Source: Agapanthus africanus (taxonomy: Eukaryota; Streptophyta; Magnoliopsida; Asparagales; Amaryllidaceae). Taken from it: a DNA stretch of 64,000 bases. The position numbers and the translations under genes are program-made. The stretch spans positions 321,850,654 through 321,914,653 of the forward strand of contig JASDDO010000004.1 in NCBI GenBank assembly GCA_030015575.1, written 5' to 3'. The notes beneath the pieces are model-generated. The model was not told where the DNA came from, searched no databases, and worked only from the letters and a program-made list of their open reading frames with translations. This document shows positions 45,896-58,153 of this stretch, piece by piece (position 1 is the first letter of the stretch; each line of letters opens with the position of its first letter).

Positions 45896-47471
45896 TGATT
45901 GTTAGAGATTCTGCGTGTTCAAGTTTAGTTAATTACCGCAATCAAGACGGTTTCGCTTGTAGCTAGCCGGTTGAGTACGGGTCGTCCACAGGGAGATGGG
46001 AATCTTTTTCTAAGTGCTTTAACGAGTTAAGTCCAATTTTCCAGAATTGTTTGTGATTAACTAAGTGTTAAAATGAGTGTAAAGAGAGCTTGTTAGGGTT
46101 AGGATTAGGTTAGTTTGAGTTAGGAGTCGCTCACTTCTTTCGTTGCCACTCTTAATATCGGTGTTACGGTAATCGGCAACAACGGGGATTAGCACGACTA
46201 GGAAGGAACTTGCGAGTATAAGCTAGACTTTCCAACGCTTAAGTTCTTCCTTTTGGTGCTTGTCCGTCCGTTCTTGGCTCTTAGCCATAACCTCCGGTTA
46301 ATTCAACCACAACCGGTCTCACTACGGAATCACCGCTATCATGTAGAATAGGGTGCCGTAAGGAGCGGATTGTGGTTCAATTAACGGGAGTCGATTTAAG
46401 ATGTTTGGCAAGGAAAGAGAGAGAGATTTCCTTCTCTCAAACTTCCCTTATCCTACCCTAACAAGTATGGAAATTACTCACCCATTACAAGAAGAACGAA
46501 AAATAAAACAAAGGAGGAAGATAGAAAGAAAGAGATTAGAAGATAACAACTAGCTATTTGCGACCTCACCTTGGCAAGGATCAAGCGTAAGCATCATGAT
46601 TGTTTAAGGATAAAGGAAAAGAGAAAAGAAAGAAACAACAATAAATAACAACAACTACTTATCAATTAAAGATTACAAGCAATTAACATAACAAGAGGAA
46701 GACAAGTATAATAACAAAATGAACTTCTTTATTCATCATTCTTCATTCACAAAAGCTCACTACAAGTTTTTCAATGGAGAAGAGATGAGAAGAGGAAGAA
46801 GAACAAGTATTCTAAAACCTAGAAAAATACAAGATTAAGCACCCTTGGCTTTGGCAAGTTCTGGACTATTTATAGGCAGGTACCAGAAATTCTAGGGCAA
46901 CATTCTGGACCCATGTGAAAACACCCAACTGCCCTAAAAACTGGACTTCTGACGACTCTGTATGGCCGCGGTTCCGCGGCCTAAGCATGCTTAGGCCGCG
47001 GATCCGCGGCCCTATTGGGGAATTAGGTCACCAATTTTGCTGGCTTCTCCTGGATAGCAGTGCCCTTCAGTATGGTATATGTTTTTTCTCATAATTTTTT
47101 CACGATTTTTCCAGAATTTCTGTTGAACAAAAGGTGATGTGATGTAGATCTTTTGTCATGATTTTCTCGAGCTCCGCGTAGATTTCTTGGATCTTGTGTT
47201 GCCATTGAGCCTTGTGCATGAAAATGAAATTGATTTGCCATTTTGTCTTTTAAACTGGTGTGCGGCAACATACGGATAGAGAGCGGAGACCCGTGTTTTA
47301 TCTGTGGTTGGCAGGAACCCAGGTTTTGTCGTGTTTTTCCATGAATTTCACCGTTTAGAGCCGAGAACCTGTATCCTGCAATTGACTAGCAAACACGGCT
47401 CAAGAGTACCTACCGATATGCAATGTGATAAAAATTGGGCGGTATGAAAATGCAAAAATCTGATATGAACA
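45896..47471 (-). repeat. Element B 5' LTR
   Basis: 1,576 bp, TG...CA. TATA at 46866-46875; intact CCGCGG module at 46964-47011. Confidence 0.93.
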
Positions 47472-47476
47472 CCTGG

Positions 47477-48206
47477 CCAGGGACTACTCGTGTAATGGCT
47501 CTCCTAGACACAGCGCAATGTCAACCCCCAATACCGGAAGAGACGAATCCTGTCTAACCGTCACTGCCTCCAAGTGCTTCGGGACTGCACCTAACTACTA
47601 CATGTTTGCACGACTCGTTTAAGCCGTGGTAGGGTAGTAATCAAAGTACAGTGGGAACACACTCGAGGCTAAGTGACAGTGTCAAGTCAGCGGACTAAGC
47701 TGTACTCATGTCACCTGGGAACTGATGACTGACGATAGGTATAGTACCAACCAACAGTTCCCGACGAGTCCTGTCCAGTGTACTCGTAACCTAACGAGCA
47801 CCCGCATACTATCTCAAGTACGACGTACTGACGGCTGTGGGACAGACCGTCTCCCACACTGGGATGAGAAGCGCATATGCTAGTCTATTCCGGAGTATCG
47901 ATGCCCTGTCTCGATAGTCCTGCTACTAGGGACCTGCATAAGGATGTGCTTATAGATTACCCAGCCCCCACTAGTGTGACTGCCATCACAACGCCGGTAA
48001 TCAAGCAAAGATCCTAAGGGCTCCACTAATGTGTAAAGGTGATATACTAAAATAAACACATGTACACATTAAAGTAGAAACAAACCAAGTAGCATACTAC
48101 TATATTGAGCAAGATTGTCAATACAAGGTGAATATCCCAAGCTTCCATTAAGTAATATACATACTAGTATGATACAGTAATGGCCTCTAGGGCATATACG
48201 CTAACA
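47477..48206 (-). repeat. Element E 3' LTR, remaining portion
   Basis: 730 bp that continue 34037-35466 after element B; ends ...TAACA next to the PPT. The preceding cctgg (47472-47476) is B's TSD copy. Confidence 0.92.
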
Positions 48207-48220
48207 ATCTCCCACTTGCA
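48207..48220 (-). other. Polypurine tract (E)
   Basis: TGCAAGTGGGAGAT on the element's strand, between the pol stop (48221) and the LTR. Confidence 0.75.
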
Positions 48221-48946
48221 CTAAGGCCATGAACTGGCGTATCGAAGACCTATCATCTCGATCAGCCGCTCGAACTGAGTCTGGGGTAAGGCCTTCGTGA
48301 GTGGATCAGCAGTGTTATCTTCTGTATTTACTCTCTTCACCTCGATCTCCCAGCGATCTACGATCTCCCTGATCAGGTGGTATCGCCTCAAAATGTGCCT
48401 GGACTTCTGATGGGACCTGGGTTCCTTCGCTAAAGCTATAGCATCGTTGTTGTCACAATACAGCAGTATTGGATCAATACTGGTAGGAACCACCTGAAGC
48501 TCCGTGAGGAACTTCTTCATCCAGACAGCTTCCTTTGCGGCATCGCAAGCAGCTATGTACTCCGCTTCCATAGTTGAGTCAGCAACGGTTTCCTGCTTGG
48601 AACTCTTCCAGCAAACCGCCCCTCCATTGAGGGTAAAGACATAACCCGACATGGGCTTGGAGTCATCCCTGTCACTCTGGAAGCAGGAGTCAGCAAAGGC
48701 CTCGTTCTGGAGGTCTTTTCCGCTATACACCAAGAACATCTCCTTAGTCCTTCTCAGGTACTTGAGAATGTTCTTTATTGCTATCCAGTGTTTCTCTCCT
48801 GGGTTCGACTGATACCGGCTTACAACGCTCGATGCGTATGCTACATCTGGTCTGGTACACAACATCGCATACATAATAGATCCTACCACAGATGCGTAGG
48901 GTATTGATGACATGCGAGCCCTTTCCAAATCAGTCTTGGGAGACAT
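48221..48946 (-). pseudogene. pol: Copia RNase H (E)
   Basis: 241-residue frame ending GLRYASSWP. Contains YAMLCTRPDVAYA, HWIAIKNILKYLRRTKEMFLVY, SDRDDSKPMSGYVFTLNGGAV, SSKQETVADSTMEAEY (catalytic Glu region), YCDNNDAIAL and the terminal DNTADPLTK. It is separated from the RT by a stop after KRFSM (about 49003). The domain itself looks intact. Confidence 0.92.
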
Positions 48947-49000
48947 CTCTTTGGAAAGGGTGATTCCGTGACAAGCCGGTAGATTACCGCGCTTAGAATC

Positions 49001-51313
49001 TTACATACTGAATCGTTTCAGTATGGTGTTGATGTACCTTGACTGTGAAAGTTCCAACATCCTTTTAGATATATCACGATAGATCTGGATCCCCAGATTG
49101 TAGTTGGCATCGCCCAGGTCCTTCATGGAGAACCTCTGTGACAAGAATCTTTTGACTGACTGTAACATAGGAATATCATTTCCTATTAGGAGAATGACAT
49201 CGACGTACAAGACGAGGAATACCACACTTCTCCCTACAATCTTACTGTAAATGCATGGTTCATCTGGGTTTTTGACAAAGTCGAATTCTTTGACAATATC
49301 ATCAAAGCAGATGTTCCAACTCCGTGATGCCATCTTGAGTCCATAGATGGACTTGAGCAACTTGCACACTTTACCGCTGCTCCCACTCTGAATGAATCCC
49401 TCTGGCTGATCCATATAGACGCACTCTTCCAAATATCCATTTAGGAAAGCCGTCTTTACGTCCATCTGCCAGATTTCATAATCGTGGAAGGCAGCAATGG
49501 CAAGAAGGACCCGAATGGATTTCAGCATAGCCACTGGAGAAAAGGTTTCGCCATAGTCCAAACCAGGTCTTTGACGAAAACCCTTTGCAACAAGTCTAGC
49601 TTTATAGGTCTCAACCTGTCCATCTACACCAATCTTCCTTTTGAAGATCCACTTGCATCCTACGGGTTTTACCCCGTCTGGAGCAACGTCCAACGTCCAT
49701 ACTTTTTTGGTGTACATGGACTCCATTTCGGTCCGCATTGCATCTAGCCATTTTACCGAGTCACCGCTCTGAATGGCTTGCTGGAAGCTAGTAGGCTCAT
49801 CATAATCAATAGTGCAATCCTCTCTATCACCGTCTACGAGAAAACCGTAGTATCTCTCGGGCGGATGAGACTGCCTACTACTCCTGCGGAGCGGCACAGG
49901 AATGTCCGGTTCTCCTGAAACGTCTGGTTCATCCAAGCTTTCAGTAACAACTTGTGGTTCTGGAATTTCTTCCAGTTCTATTGCGCCCCCACTTATCTGA
50001 TTTTCCAAAAATTCAGTTTCCAAGAAGTGGGCATGTGGAGAAACAAAAACTTTTTGTTCTTCTGTGGAATAGAAAAGATACCCCCTGGAGTTCTTTGGGT
50101 ATCCCACAAACTTACACAGTACTGAGCGTACCTCGAGCTTGTCTACATGCTGCTTTTTTACAAAAGCTGGACATCCCCATACCTTAAGATACTTAAGACA
50201 GGGTTTCTTCCCACTCCACATCTGATATGGGGTGGTAGGCACAGTCTTGGTTGGAGCCTTGTTCAAGAGATATGCAGCAGCTTCTAGTGCATAACCCCAG
50301 AAAGATTGCGGCAACTCAGCCTTACTCATCATGGAATGAACCATATCCAATAGGGTTCGGTTCCGTCTTTCAGATACACCGTTGTGTTGTGGTGTGTATG
50401 GAGGAGTACGCTGAGAGAGAATTCCATTCTCTTTTAAATAGTCTAGGAACTCGGCACTCAAGTATTCACCACCTCGATCCGATCTTAGAATCTTGATACT
50501 TTTTCCGGTTTGTTTTTCAACTTCATTCTTGTATTCCCAAAATTTCCCAAAGGCCTCGGATTTGTGCTTCATTAAGAAGACATGTCCATACCTAGAGAAA
50601 TCATCTGTGAAAGTAATGAAGTATGAATAACCACTTCGCGCATGTGTAGACATTGGACAACACACATCACTGTGTATGAGTCCCAAGAGCTCGCTCGCTC
50701 TTACTCCGTGTCCAGTGAACGGAGTCTTTGTCATCTTTCCCATGAGACAAGATTCACAAGTGGCATAAGACTGATACTCGAACGGATTCAAGTACCCCTC
50801 TTTATGTAACTTAGTTAATCGTGTCTCATTAATGTGACCCAGTCTACAATGCCATAAGAAAGCCTGATTTGTATTCGGAGACTTTCTTTTAAGTGTGTTC
50901 TGGACACTGAATATCTGAGCTTGATTTAATACGTATATCCCGTTATTTAATGTACATGATCCAATCAGAACTTGATTTAGGTGGATGTGTACTACATCGC
51001 TTACAAAAGTAAATTCATATCCTTCCTTAGAAAGTAAGGATACATATATGATATTACAAGTCGCACCTGGTACATACAAACAATTACGCAAAATCAATAT
51101 CTGCCCAGTTGTCAGTTCAAGATGATATTCCCCTACGGATTCAGCATCCATGCTCATTCCGTTAGCAACCCTGAGAGTCATATCACCTTTCCTGATAACC
51201 CTATAGTTTCTCAGAGCCTGTAATGAATTACAGATGTGAGATCCTGATCCGGTATCCAATACCCAGGAAGTAGGGTTAACTGACATACAGTTCTCTATCA
51301 TAAGCACACCCAA
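49001..51313 (-). pseudogene. pol: Copia protease-integrase-RT (E)
   Basis: 770-residue open frame in copia order. Protease: WVLDTGSGSHIC. GAG-pre-integrase HHCC: LWHCRLGHI...CESCLMGKM. Integrase core: IHSDVCCPM, ILRSDRGGEY, PQHNGVSERRNRTL (D, D, E). RT: GCKWIFKRKIGVDG, DVKTAFLNGYLEECVYMDQPEGF, SIYGLKMASRSWN, then LYVDVILLIGND. The RT catalytic YVDD reads YVDV here, so the second Asp is Val (GAC to GTC at about 49200), which should abolish polymerisation. The long open frame therefore does not mean an active enzyme. Confidence 0.93.
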
Positions 51314-52002
51314 GCCGAAGCAACAACATGCTTCGAATTCTGGCTACTGGCTTTGCTAGCCCTGCAATCTTTCTGCCAATGTTCATTCCCGTTACAATAG
51401 GAACGTCCCTCTTTTACTACATTCAGTCCTGAAACTTTTGCCCTTGCTTTTCCTTCTTCTTCCCTGGTTTCCTTCAGGGTATAAGCAGAGGGCAGGGACT
51501 GTAGAATTAAGTCAGTATTTGACCCATTCTCCAACGTGGTCTCTAGGTCCGTGAGCTCAAGATAGCTGGTCTCTGTAAGGACGTTGCCCCCTACAGATGA
51601 CCCAACAGCCAACCTCGCTTGAAGCAATTCGTTCGAGGTCTCATATCTTGCGATACGAGATTGCTCTCCATATAAAACTTTGTTATGGAGGAAGATAGAA
51701 ACTGAGTCCATCTTCTCGTGCTGCCTCTGGTTTGCATCATCAACTGAGGCTAACACGAGGCACTTGGCTTTCGCACAGTCTTTTTCCGATGTCATACGGA
51801 TGTCAATGTCCGTGACAGGGGAAACTGGTCCTGAGACGGCAGGGGTTTGATTAGTTAAGAGGTGTCCCAGCTTGTCATGGGCAATGGACATCTGGACAGA
51901 CCTTTGCCGGTCATAACAGTCAGGTTCAGTCATTTTATTATCTAGATGTAACCTAGGTGTGGTCACTGGGTCGCTGCAATTAAGAGAGAGAGAAGGAGAC
52001 AC
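51298..52002 (-). pseudogene. gag: Copia gag (E), internally deleted
   Basis: 234 residues from MSPSLSLNCSDPVTT. AKCLVLASVDDANQRQ and GEQSRIARYETSNELLQARLA match the UBN2-type copia gag. After DLILQSLPSAY the usual middle of Gag is absent and the frame passes to a damaged knuckle, YCNGNEHWQKDC, in which the first Cys of CX2CX4HX4C is missing. Overlaps the pol frame by 16 bp in another phase. Probably unable to package RNA. Confidence 0.8.
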
Positions 52003-52459
52003 TCAGCATGATGCCCTTGCAAGTTTAGATTGGTTTTTAATTTGTCTAAACAGGATGGCTCCCACTGTCTCTCGAATCCCTCCTCAAATCAAAAAGGAAG
52101 AATTAGTCAGGATCAATCTCACCATACAATTCTTGCTTAACCGTTCAGCCAGGTTAGTGTCGGTACTTCGAGGGAGGTTTTCCAACGCTTTCGCGAAGTT
52201 CCTTAATTAAATAACCTCTTTTCCCTGTGGGCGTAGCCCCGCTAACACCTTTCTAGACACCTACTTGGTTTATAGCATTGATCGTTAAGTGAGAAATTTC
52301 CCGAGGAGTAGCATATACTCATAGTAGGATCGGGATCCAAATATCATTGCGTGACAAAACTGAAGGAATCCTACCAGAATCATCACACTCCAAATGGTAT
52401 GCAGCGCTAGCAAGTTTCAGTTCTTTTGAAACTCCCGATGTGGATTTTTGCCCCATGCT

Positions 52460-52669
52460 CTTATGACCTTGACGAAGGTCAACAAATCATAAGTCACATG
52501 TCAAGTTCTACCCGTCATTGTCCAGGTTAATTTGAACCCAGCCGTATATACCCTTGACGAAGGTCAACAAGGTAATACGACTGTCCCAAACCAACGCATC
52601 TATCTATGCTACATATGAACACCCAACAGCTACCAATCACTATGCCTTGACGAAGGTCAACAAACATAG
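52460..52669 (-). ncRNA. Three conserved stem-loops in copia leader (E)
   Basis: Each encloses CCTTGACGAAGGTCAACAA. Outer arms CTTATGA/TCATAAG (52460-52493), CGTAT-A-TACC/GGTA-ATACG (52543-52579) and CTATG/CATAG (52640-52669). The inner ACCTT-GACG-AAGGT also pairs. The order and spacing match element D. Confidence 0.72.
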
Positions 52670-53809
52670 CTTGAATACTATTGAATATTCATACGAAACG
52701 ACGGAGGGCTACGAATGGTTTTAGCGAAACCTTGAACGTAGTGAACTTGATATAATCGAAGGAACCTTGATAGCTTTTAAAAGGAGTGGCTCAAGCTCCG
52801 CATTTAAAAGTTTGGTTTTGAAAAGAACCGAGTGGTTTTCAAAGTGTTCCAACGACTTTTACTTGGTTTATTTTCCAATGCATTAGTTCTTTTAATGCGT
52901 ATTTTTCTTGCATTAGTTCTTTTAATGCGTCCCATCATTTAATCCTACCATTGTAGAAAATAACCAAAATATGACGTACGCTTATGCCATTCGCATTCGC
53001 CACAGGGCCCGTCATTACCCGTTAGGTTACTTAACTAACGACAGAGCGGGGGCTGGGCTAGCGCGTCTGTAAAACATAAGCAACGCCTAAATAATATCAT
53101 ATATAGATATATTGCAATGATAGCAATTTCAGATCACAGATGAACACATTGGATATACTAGGAACCCGCAATTCGTACGAGCCTGTAACGAAAAGCAGAT
53201 TACATGGTCGTGGTGAATAGCCAATACCCCACCCAAGACCCCTACGGGTGCGGCAAACTACCCTCCAAGTACCCGAAGCAAAGCAACATCCCTCAACACC
53301 GTGAGTAGGCCACTCGGCACTTCGGGATACCCGGTAGTTTGTGCACCCCCTCCATGGGTCTATCCTAGGAGCAAAAACAGTAAAAAGAAATTATATAATG
53401 ACGGCTACAACCCCGACCCGGTTATGCGGCCATACAAATAATATTACATCAATTTACAAATTTACATGAATTAAAAGAAAAGAAAACTCTCGTCTCACAA
53501 CCCCCGGCTATTCACCTGCGACAATCCAATGAATTCATATACACATTCCAATGACATTACAGATCACAGATTTGTATAACCCCCACTAATCGATATATAG
53601 CGATTAGCAGACGTTCAATACAAATATCACATCACAGAAATAAACCCGTCAGCTTAAGTCATAAGAAACTCGATCAAAATACGGTTTTTAAAGCCCCAAA
53701 AACAAATTTTTCTCTCTGGAAAATCTGGGCTGAAAAAACATATACAAAAAATCGCAAAATACCCCATAGAACAAACTGCAATGAAGACGATCCACAGAGG
53801 AGCTAAATC

Positions 53810-53855
53810 GGCCGCGGAACCGCGGCAATAGCAAGCTATTGCCGCGTTTCCGCGG
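53810..53855. repeat. CCGCGG module (copia E leader)
   Basis: GGCCGCGGAACCGCGGC (53810-53826), AATAGCAAGCTATT spacer (palindromic), GCCGCGTTTCCGCGG (53841-53855). About 200 bp downstream of the PBS on the element's strand. Confidence 0.9.
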
Positions 53856-54049
53856 TGGTTTGGTGGGATCTCTGGACCGTTTTTCTACAGTAGACTATAA
53901 AAACCATGAGTCGATTTTTAAAGTATGATTTATTACTTTTACAGCACTTTGAAAATCGACAGCAAGTTTGATATCCGGGTGTATTTCGCGACTTTTTCTC
54001 CGATCGAATTTCTAGTTACTATGCTAACATGTTAGGTAGTGTTTAACTA

Positions 54050-54062
54050 GGCTCTGATACCA
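54050..54062 (-). other. Primer binding site, initiator tRNA-Met (E)
   Basis: TGGTATCAGAGCC on the element's strand, one base from the LTR. Confidence 0.9.
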
Positions 54063-54063
54063 C

Positions 54064-56202
54064 TGTAAGTCCATCTACCTCTCCCGGTACTTACGGGCAT
54101 GCGGAATTTGATGAAAAACGATTTTCTAGAGGCGGTAACATGGACTCAAAACGGATCTTTGTTAAACTATCTACCTAACAACCTAACTAGGAGTTGTTAA
54201 CTACTCGGTTAGGGGGTTATACCTTTCTTTCTTGAACTCCTTCGTCTTCGACTCTCGATGGTGTACGGATCGGCTTCACCCCGTCGTCTCCTTGCGCCGA
54301 AGATCGATCCACCCGAAAGCTTCCACCTTTGGCTTCTTCTTCGAACTTTGAAGAAACTAGTTCGCTCGGTTTGCTAAACCTTATCAACTAGAGTGAGTAG
54401 AGGATTGTTTTGGTATGTTTTAATCTCCAGGGCAATGAGTCTCAACACATGAGAATGTTTTGCCTTGAGGTAGAGAGAGCAAGAGGAAGAGGGTGAGAAC
54501 AAGGGAATGAGAGAGAGCTCAAAGGAGAGAGAAAGCCAATGAAAGAATGAGCCTCTCTTTTCTCTTTCACCCTCTCATAATCCAAAAGCATCATGAGCCA
54601 TAATGTTAATCAAGTATTATGTGATGGTTCATATCATGTCAAAGGCAATATCATTTTCATGCACTCATTTTGCAAACCACAACAAGCAAGCAAAAGTCTT
54701 TGCATGAAAATGACAACCATGGTAATGATGATGGTCAACTAGTCCAACCTAGTCAACCGGTCAACAAAGTCAACAAGTCAACAAAGTCAACCCCTTTACA
54801 ACCATGTCACTATAATACTTAATTAATATTATTGCTAATCATAATTCTTATTCTCACTAGGGTTAAGCAAAAGTCAACGGTCAACAGTCAACAGTCAACA
54901 GTCAACAACCCCAATTAGAATACTCTGCCTCTGTCTCTCTGTCAACTGTGCATACACACCCGCATCCGCGTTCTGAGGAACACGAATACAAACGAGATAA
55001 AACCAATCCCAAAACGTACACTAGGATCTGGCTTAAACCAAAGCCCGCTAGTGTTAACTGTCCGGACACTGTACGTGCACAAGTGCACGGATGTGACCGA
55101 ACCCTGTCGCAAAACCATGCGACCTCTACTCTTTTGCCTAAAGGAGAACAGCTTTCTGTGTGGGACTCTAAATACTCGACACTACGTTGGCAGTGGGTTT
55201 AACCACAGACCGCAAGCTGCACTAGCTGTGCGTAACGGTCCCCAGGTAGATGCCGACAAGAAGACTGACGAGGTGAAACCCATCTGAACTCCTACTGAGT
55301 CTGACTGTGACAATCTCCGTACAGTCCGGTCTGTTCGTCTGATACATCGCATGGCGGGCCTAGGGGGCGGTAAACGTCAGTCCCCTAATAGCGGTACAAG
55401 TCGTGTCGGAGTGAAGCCCAGAACACCCTGAGATAACACTGGAAACCTACCAGTATATCTCGCTTGCCCTGGCCAAGGACTACTCGTGTAATGGCTCTCC
55501 TAAACACGGCGCGATGTCATCCCCCAATACCGGGAGAGACGAATCCTGTCTAACCGTCACTGCCTCCAAGTGCTTCGAGACTGCACCCAACTACTACCTG
55601 TTTGCATGACTCCTTTGAGCCATGGTAGGGTAGTAATCAAAGTACAGTGGGAACACACTCGAGGCGAAGTGACAGTGTCAAGTCAGCGGACTAAGCTGTA
55701 CTCATGTCACCTGGGAACTGATGACTGACGATAGGTATAGTACCAACCAACAGTTCCCGATGAGTCCTGTCCAGTATACTCGTAACCTAACGAGCACCCG
55801 CATACTATCTCAAGTACGACGTACTGACGGCTGTGGGACAGACCGTCTCCCACACTGGGATGAGAAGCGCATACGCTAGTCTACTCCGGAGTATCGATGC
55901 CCTATCTCGATAGTCCTGCGACTAGGGACCTGCATAAGGATGTGCTTATAGATTACCCAGCCCCCACTAGTGTGACTGCCATCACAACGCTGGTAATCGA
56001 GCAAAGATCCTAAGGGCTCCACTAATGTGTAAAGGTGATATACTAAAATAAACACATATACACATTAAAGTAGAAACAAACCAAGTAGCATACTACTATA
56101 TTGAGCAAGATTGTCAATACAAGGTGAATATCCTAAGCTTCCATTAAGTAATATACATACTAGTATGATACAGTAATGGCCTCTAGGGCATATACACTAA
56201 CA
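54064..56202 (-). repeat. Element E 5' LTR
   Basis: 2,139 bp, TG...CA, then TSD agagc. No CCGCGG module. Contains the GTCAA cluster (54733-54946). ORFs at 54948-55287 lie in LTR DNA and recur in the left LTR; not coding. Confidence 0.92.
54733..54946 (-). promoter_or_regulatory. W-box-like cluster in LTR E
   Basis: About twelve TTGAC cores on the element's strand (GTCAA on plus), many as TTGACC or TTGACT, the WRKY-factor W-box. They sit on both sides of an AT-rich TATA-like stretch (about 54815-54830). Same cluster in the left LTR (34708-34921). Confidence 0.55.
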
Positions 56203-56207
56203 AGAGC

Positions 56208-57290
56208 ACCAAGACCACATCATCTTCTCCTAGTGGTCAATCTAGGGCAGGCATACATCAATTAGATATGTTGATTGCTATGAAGGCCGAGATGGACGCT
56301 CTTACGAAAAAGCTAGAAGCGATTGAGACCAAAATCTCATCGTCTTCTCCTGCCCTTGTTGTGCCTCCATGAACTGTTTGTGCTTGTTGTTCGGATCCAT
56401 CACATCTTACTGAAGAGTGTCCTTACAATGCATCTACTCAAGGACATGATCAAATCAATGCTGCCTTTCAGCAACGACAAAGAAACGATCCATACTCTTT
56501 GACATATAATCCGGGTTGGAGGAGTCACCCAAATTTCGCTTGGAACCAAAATCAACAATTCCAAGAAAATAACAATTTTCAAAGGCCTCCTCCTCCACAA
56601 CAACAAGCACCCCCACAAACTCAATTTCAACAACCTTTCCAACAGCAACCTTACCCTAATCAAGTGAACAATTTTGTGCCTAACAATTCTTACCCGCCAA
56701 ACAATTTTGTTCAACCTAATAATGACAAGGTTAGCTCGCTCGAAAGAAGTCTAGATGCGTTCCTAAAGCAATCTACACAATCTACAGCAAGATTAGAGAC
56801 TTCTATTCAATCTTTGGTGCAAAACAGTGCCTCATACGATCAAAGCATCAAATCTACTGTGGCACAAATCGCACAACTCAATGCAGCATTGAGCGAGCGA
56901 GAAAAAGGAAAGCTCACATCTCAACCACTGCCAAATCCCGGTCACGCACATGCTGCATATCAACAGCAAAATCATAATGTAAATGCTGTGACCACGTTGA
57001 GATCCGGAAATGTGTTGCAAAACAATATGGGTATTAACAATGACACCCCTGCCGGTAGTTCTTCTTCATCTTCTTCACCTTCTTCTTCTTCGTTAGAGCC
57101 TATTCTCCATCCTTCACACAGCTCTACTTTTTCTAGCTCGAACAGACCCACTTCTCACAACACGAACACATCTACACGGGGTTCCGTTCTAACTCAACAA
57201 TCTGATCCGCAAAAATTGGACTCAACAACTTTTCAAAACGTTCCTTTTCCAAACCGGTTGAGATCCAATAAACCAACTCCACAAATGGAG
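56208..57290 (+). pseudogene. gag: Gag, 3' part (element C)
   Basis: Continues 33176-34036 in frame after one TSD copy. Has GIHQLDMLIAMKAEMDALTKKLEAIE and the knuckle CACCSDPSHLTEEC (CX2CX4HX4C), then a long Gln/Asn/Pro/Ser tail. An in-frame TGA at 56370 (Arg in relatives) lies just before the knuckle. No frameshift until 58053. Confidence 0.9.
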
Positions 57291-58055
57291 AAGATTGTCG
57301 AGTTGTTCAAACAGGTTAGCATAAATATCCCTCTTTTGGATGCAATCCAACAAGTTCTTTCATATGCAAAAATCTTAAAGGACTTATGCACCAAAAAGAG
57401 AAAGTCACAAGTACCAAAGAAAGCTTTCGTGGCTAGTGCTGTTAGTGATGCTCTTGTCAATTCTTTACCCCCAAAGCAAAAGGACCCCGGTTGTCCTACT
57501 ATTTCGATAACAATTGGGGACAAGAACATCAATAGAGCACTATTAGATCTTGGTGCTAGTGTCAATTTGCTACCCTATTCTGTGTACGAGCAATTAGGCG
57601 TTGGAGAGCTTAAGCCCACTCACTGTACTCTCCAAATGGCCGACCGATCAATCACCTATCCTAGGGGAGAGTTGGAGGATGTGTTAATTAGAGTAGGGGA
57701 TTTCATTTTCCCCGTTGACTTTATTGTTATGGATACACAACCTGTCGCTAACCCCCGGAGTCAAATTCCGGTGATACTTGGTCGACCATTCCCAGCGACT
57801 TCTAACGCAGTGATCAATTGTCGTAACAGTTCAATGAATCTATCTTTTGACAATATGACAATTGAACTCAACATTTTTAAGTTGGGAAATCAGCCTGCCG
57901 AGCCTAATTCTAGCGTACTTGATGTTTGCTCGATCAATGAGATCGCGGAGGAGGACTGTGAGTTCGAAAATTTTATGTTTGATCACAGCAATGTTGACGC
58001 CACTAGTGCGTTCCTCATAGAATCCGACACAGCTTTCACGGCGGATAACGATTAG
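57291..58055 (+). pseudogene. pol: Aspartic protease (element C)
   Basis: Same open frame as gag. ALLDLGASVNLLPYSVYEQLGVGELKP has the DLGAS catalytic motif; IPVILGRPFPATSNAV is the second conserved block. Ends at TAG 58053-58055 where relatives read NDYECF; a small deletion shifts the frame into the RT linker. Confidence 0.9.
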
Positions 58056-58153
58056 ACAATTTTGAAGACTCACCACCCGATCTTGAGTCTTTTGCTTTTT
58101 CGGATGAGTTAGTTGAACCATCCGACTCGGTTGCGTACACTCGATTTGAACCT

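Larger units (their letters stand above)
35467..47471 (-). mobile_element. Element B: Athila-type Ty3/gypsy, complete structure
   Basis: 12,005-bp minus-strand element with two LTRs of equal length (1,576 bp), cctgg TSD, tRNA-Asp PBS, PPT, gag and pol. By eye the LTRs differ at about 25 substitutions (roughly 1.6%) and a few indels, so this is a fairly recent insertion. Only a handful of stops break gag-pol, several looking like single C-to-T changes. No env-like ORF lies between integrase and the 3' LTR. It is the innermost layer of the nest. Confidence 0.94.
52003..54049 (-). other. Element E leader
   Basis: 2 kb without coding capacity. Contains three stem-loops (52460-52669), two tandem hairpins GCATTA-GTTCTTT-TAATGC (about 52880-52932) and the CCGCGG module (53810-53855). 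Confidence 0.78.
34037..56202 (-). mobile_element. Element E: Ty1/copia, carrying element B
   Basis: Minus-strand copia element with agagc TSD. It spans 22.2 kb with the nested element B and about 10.2 kb without it. Left LTR 34037-35466 plus 47477-48206 (2,160 bp in all), PPT 48207-48220, RNase H, RT, integrase and protease (48221-51313), gag (51298-52002), 2-kb leader, iMet PBS, right LTR 54064-56202 (2,139 bp). The 21-bp length difference is a short duplication near 35083-35122 plus a one-base indel. Confidence 0.92.
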
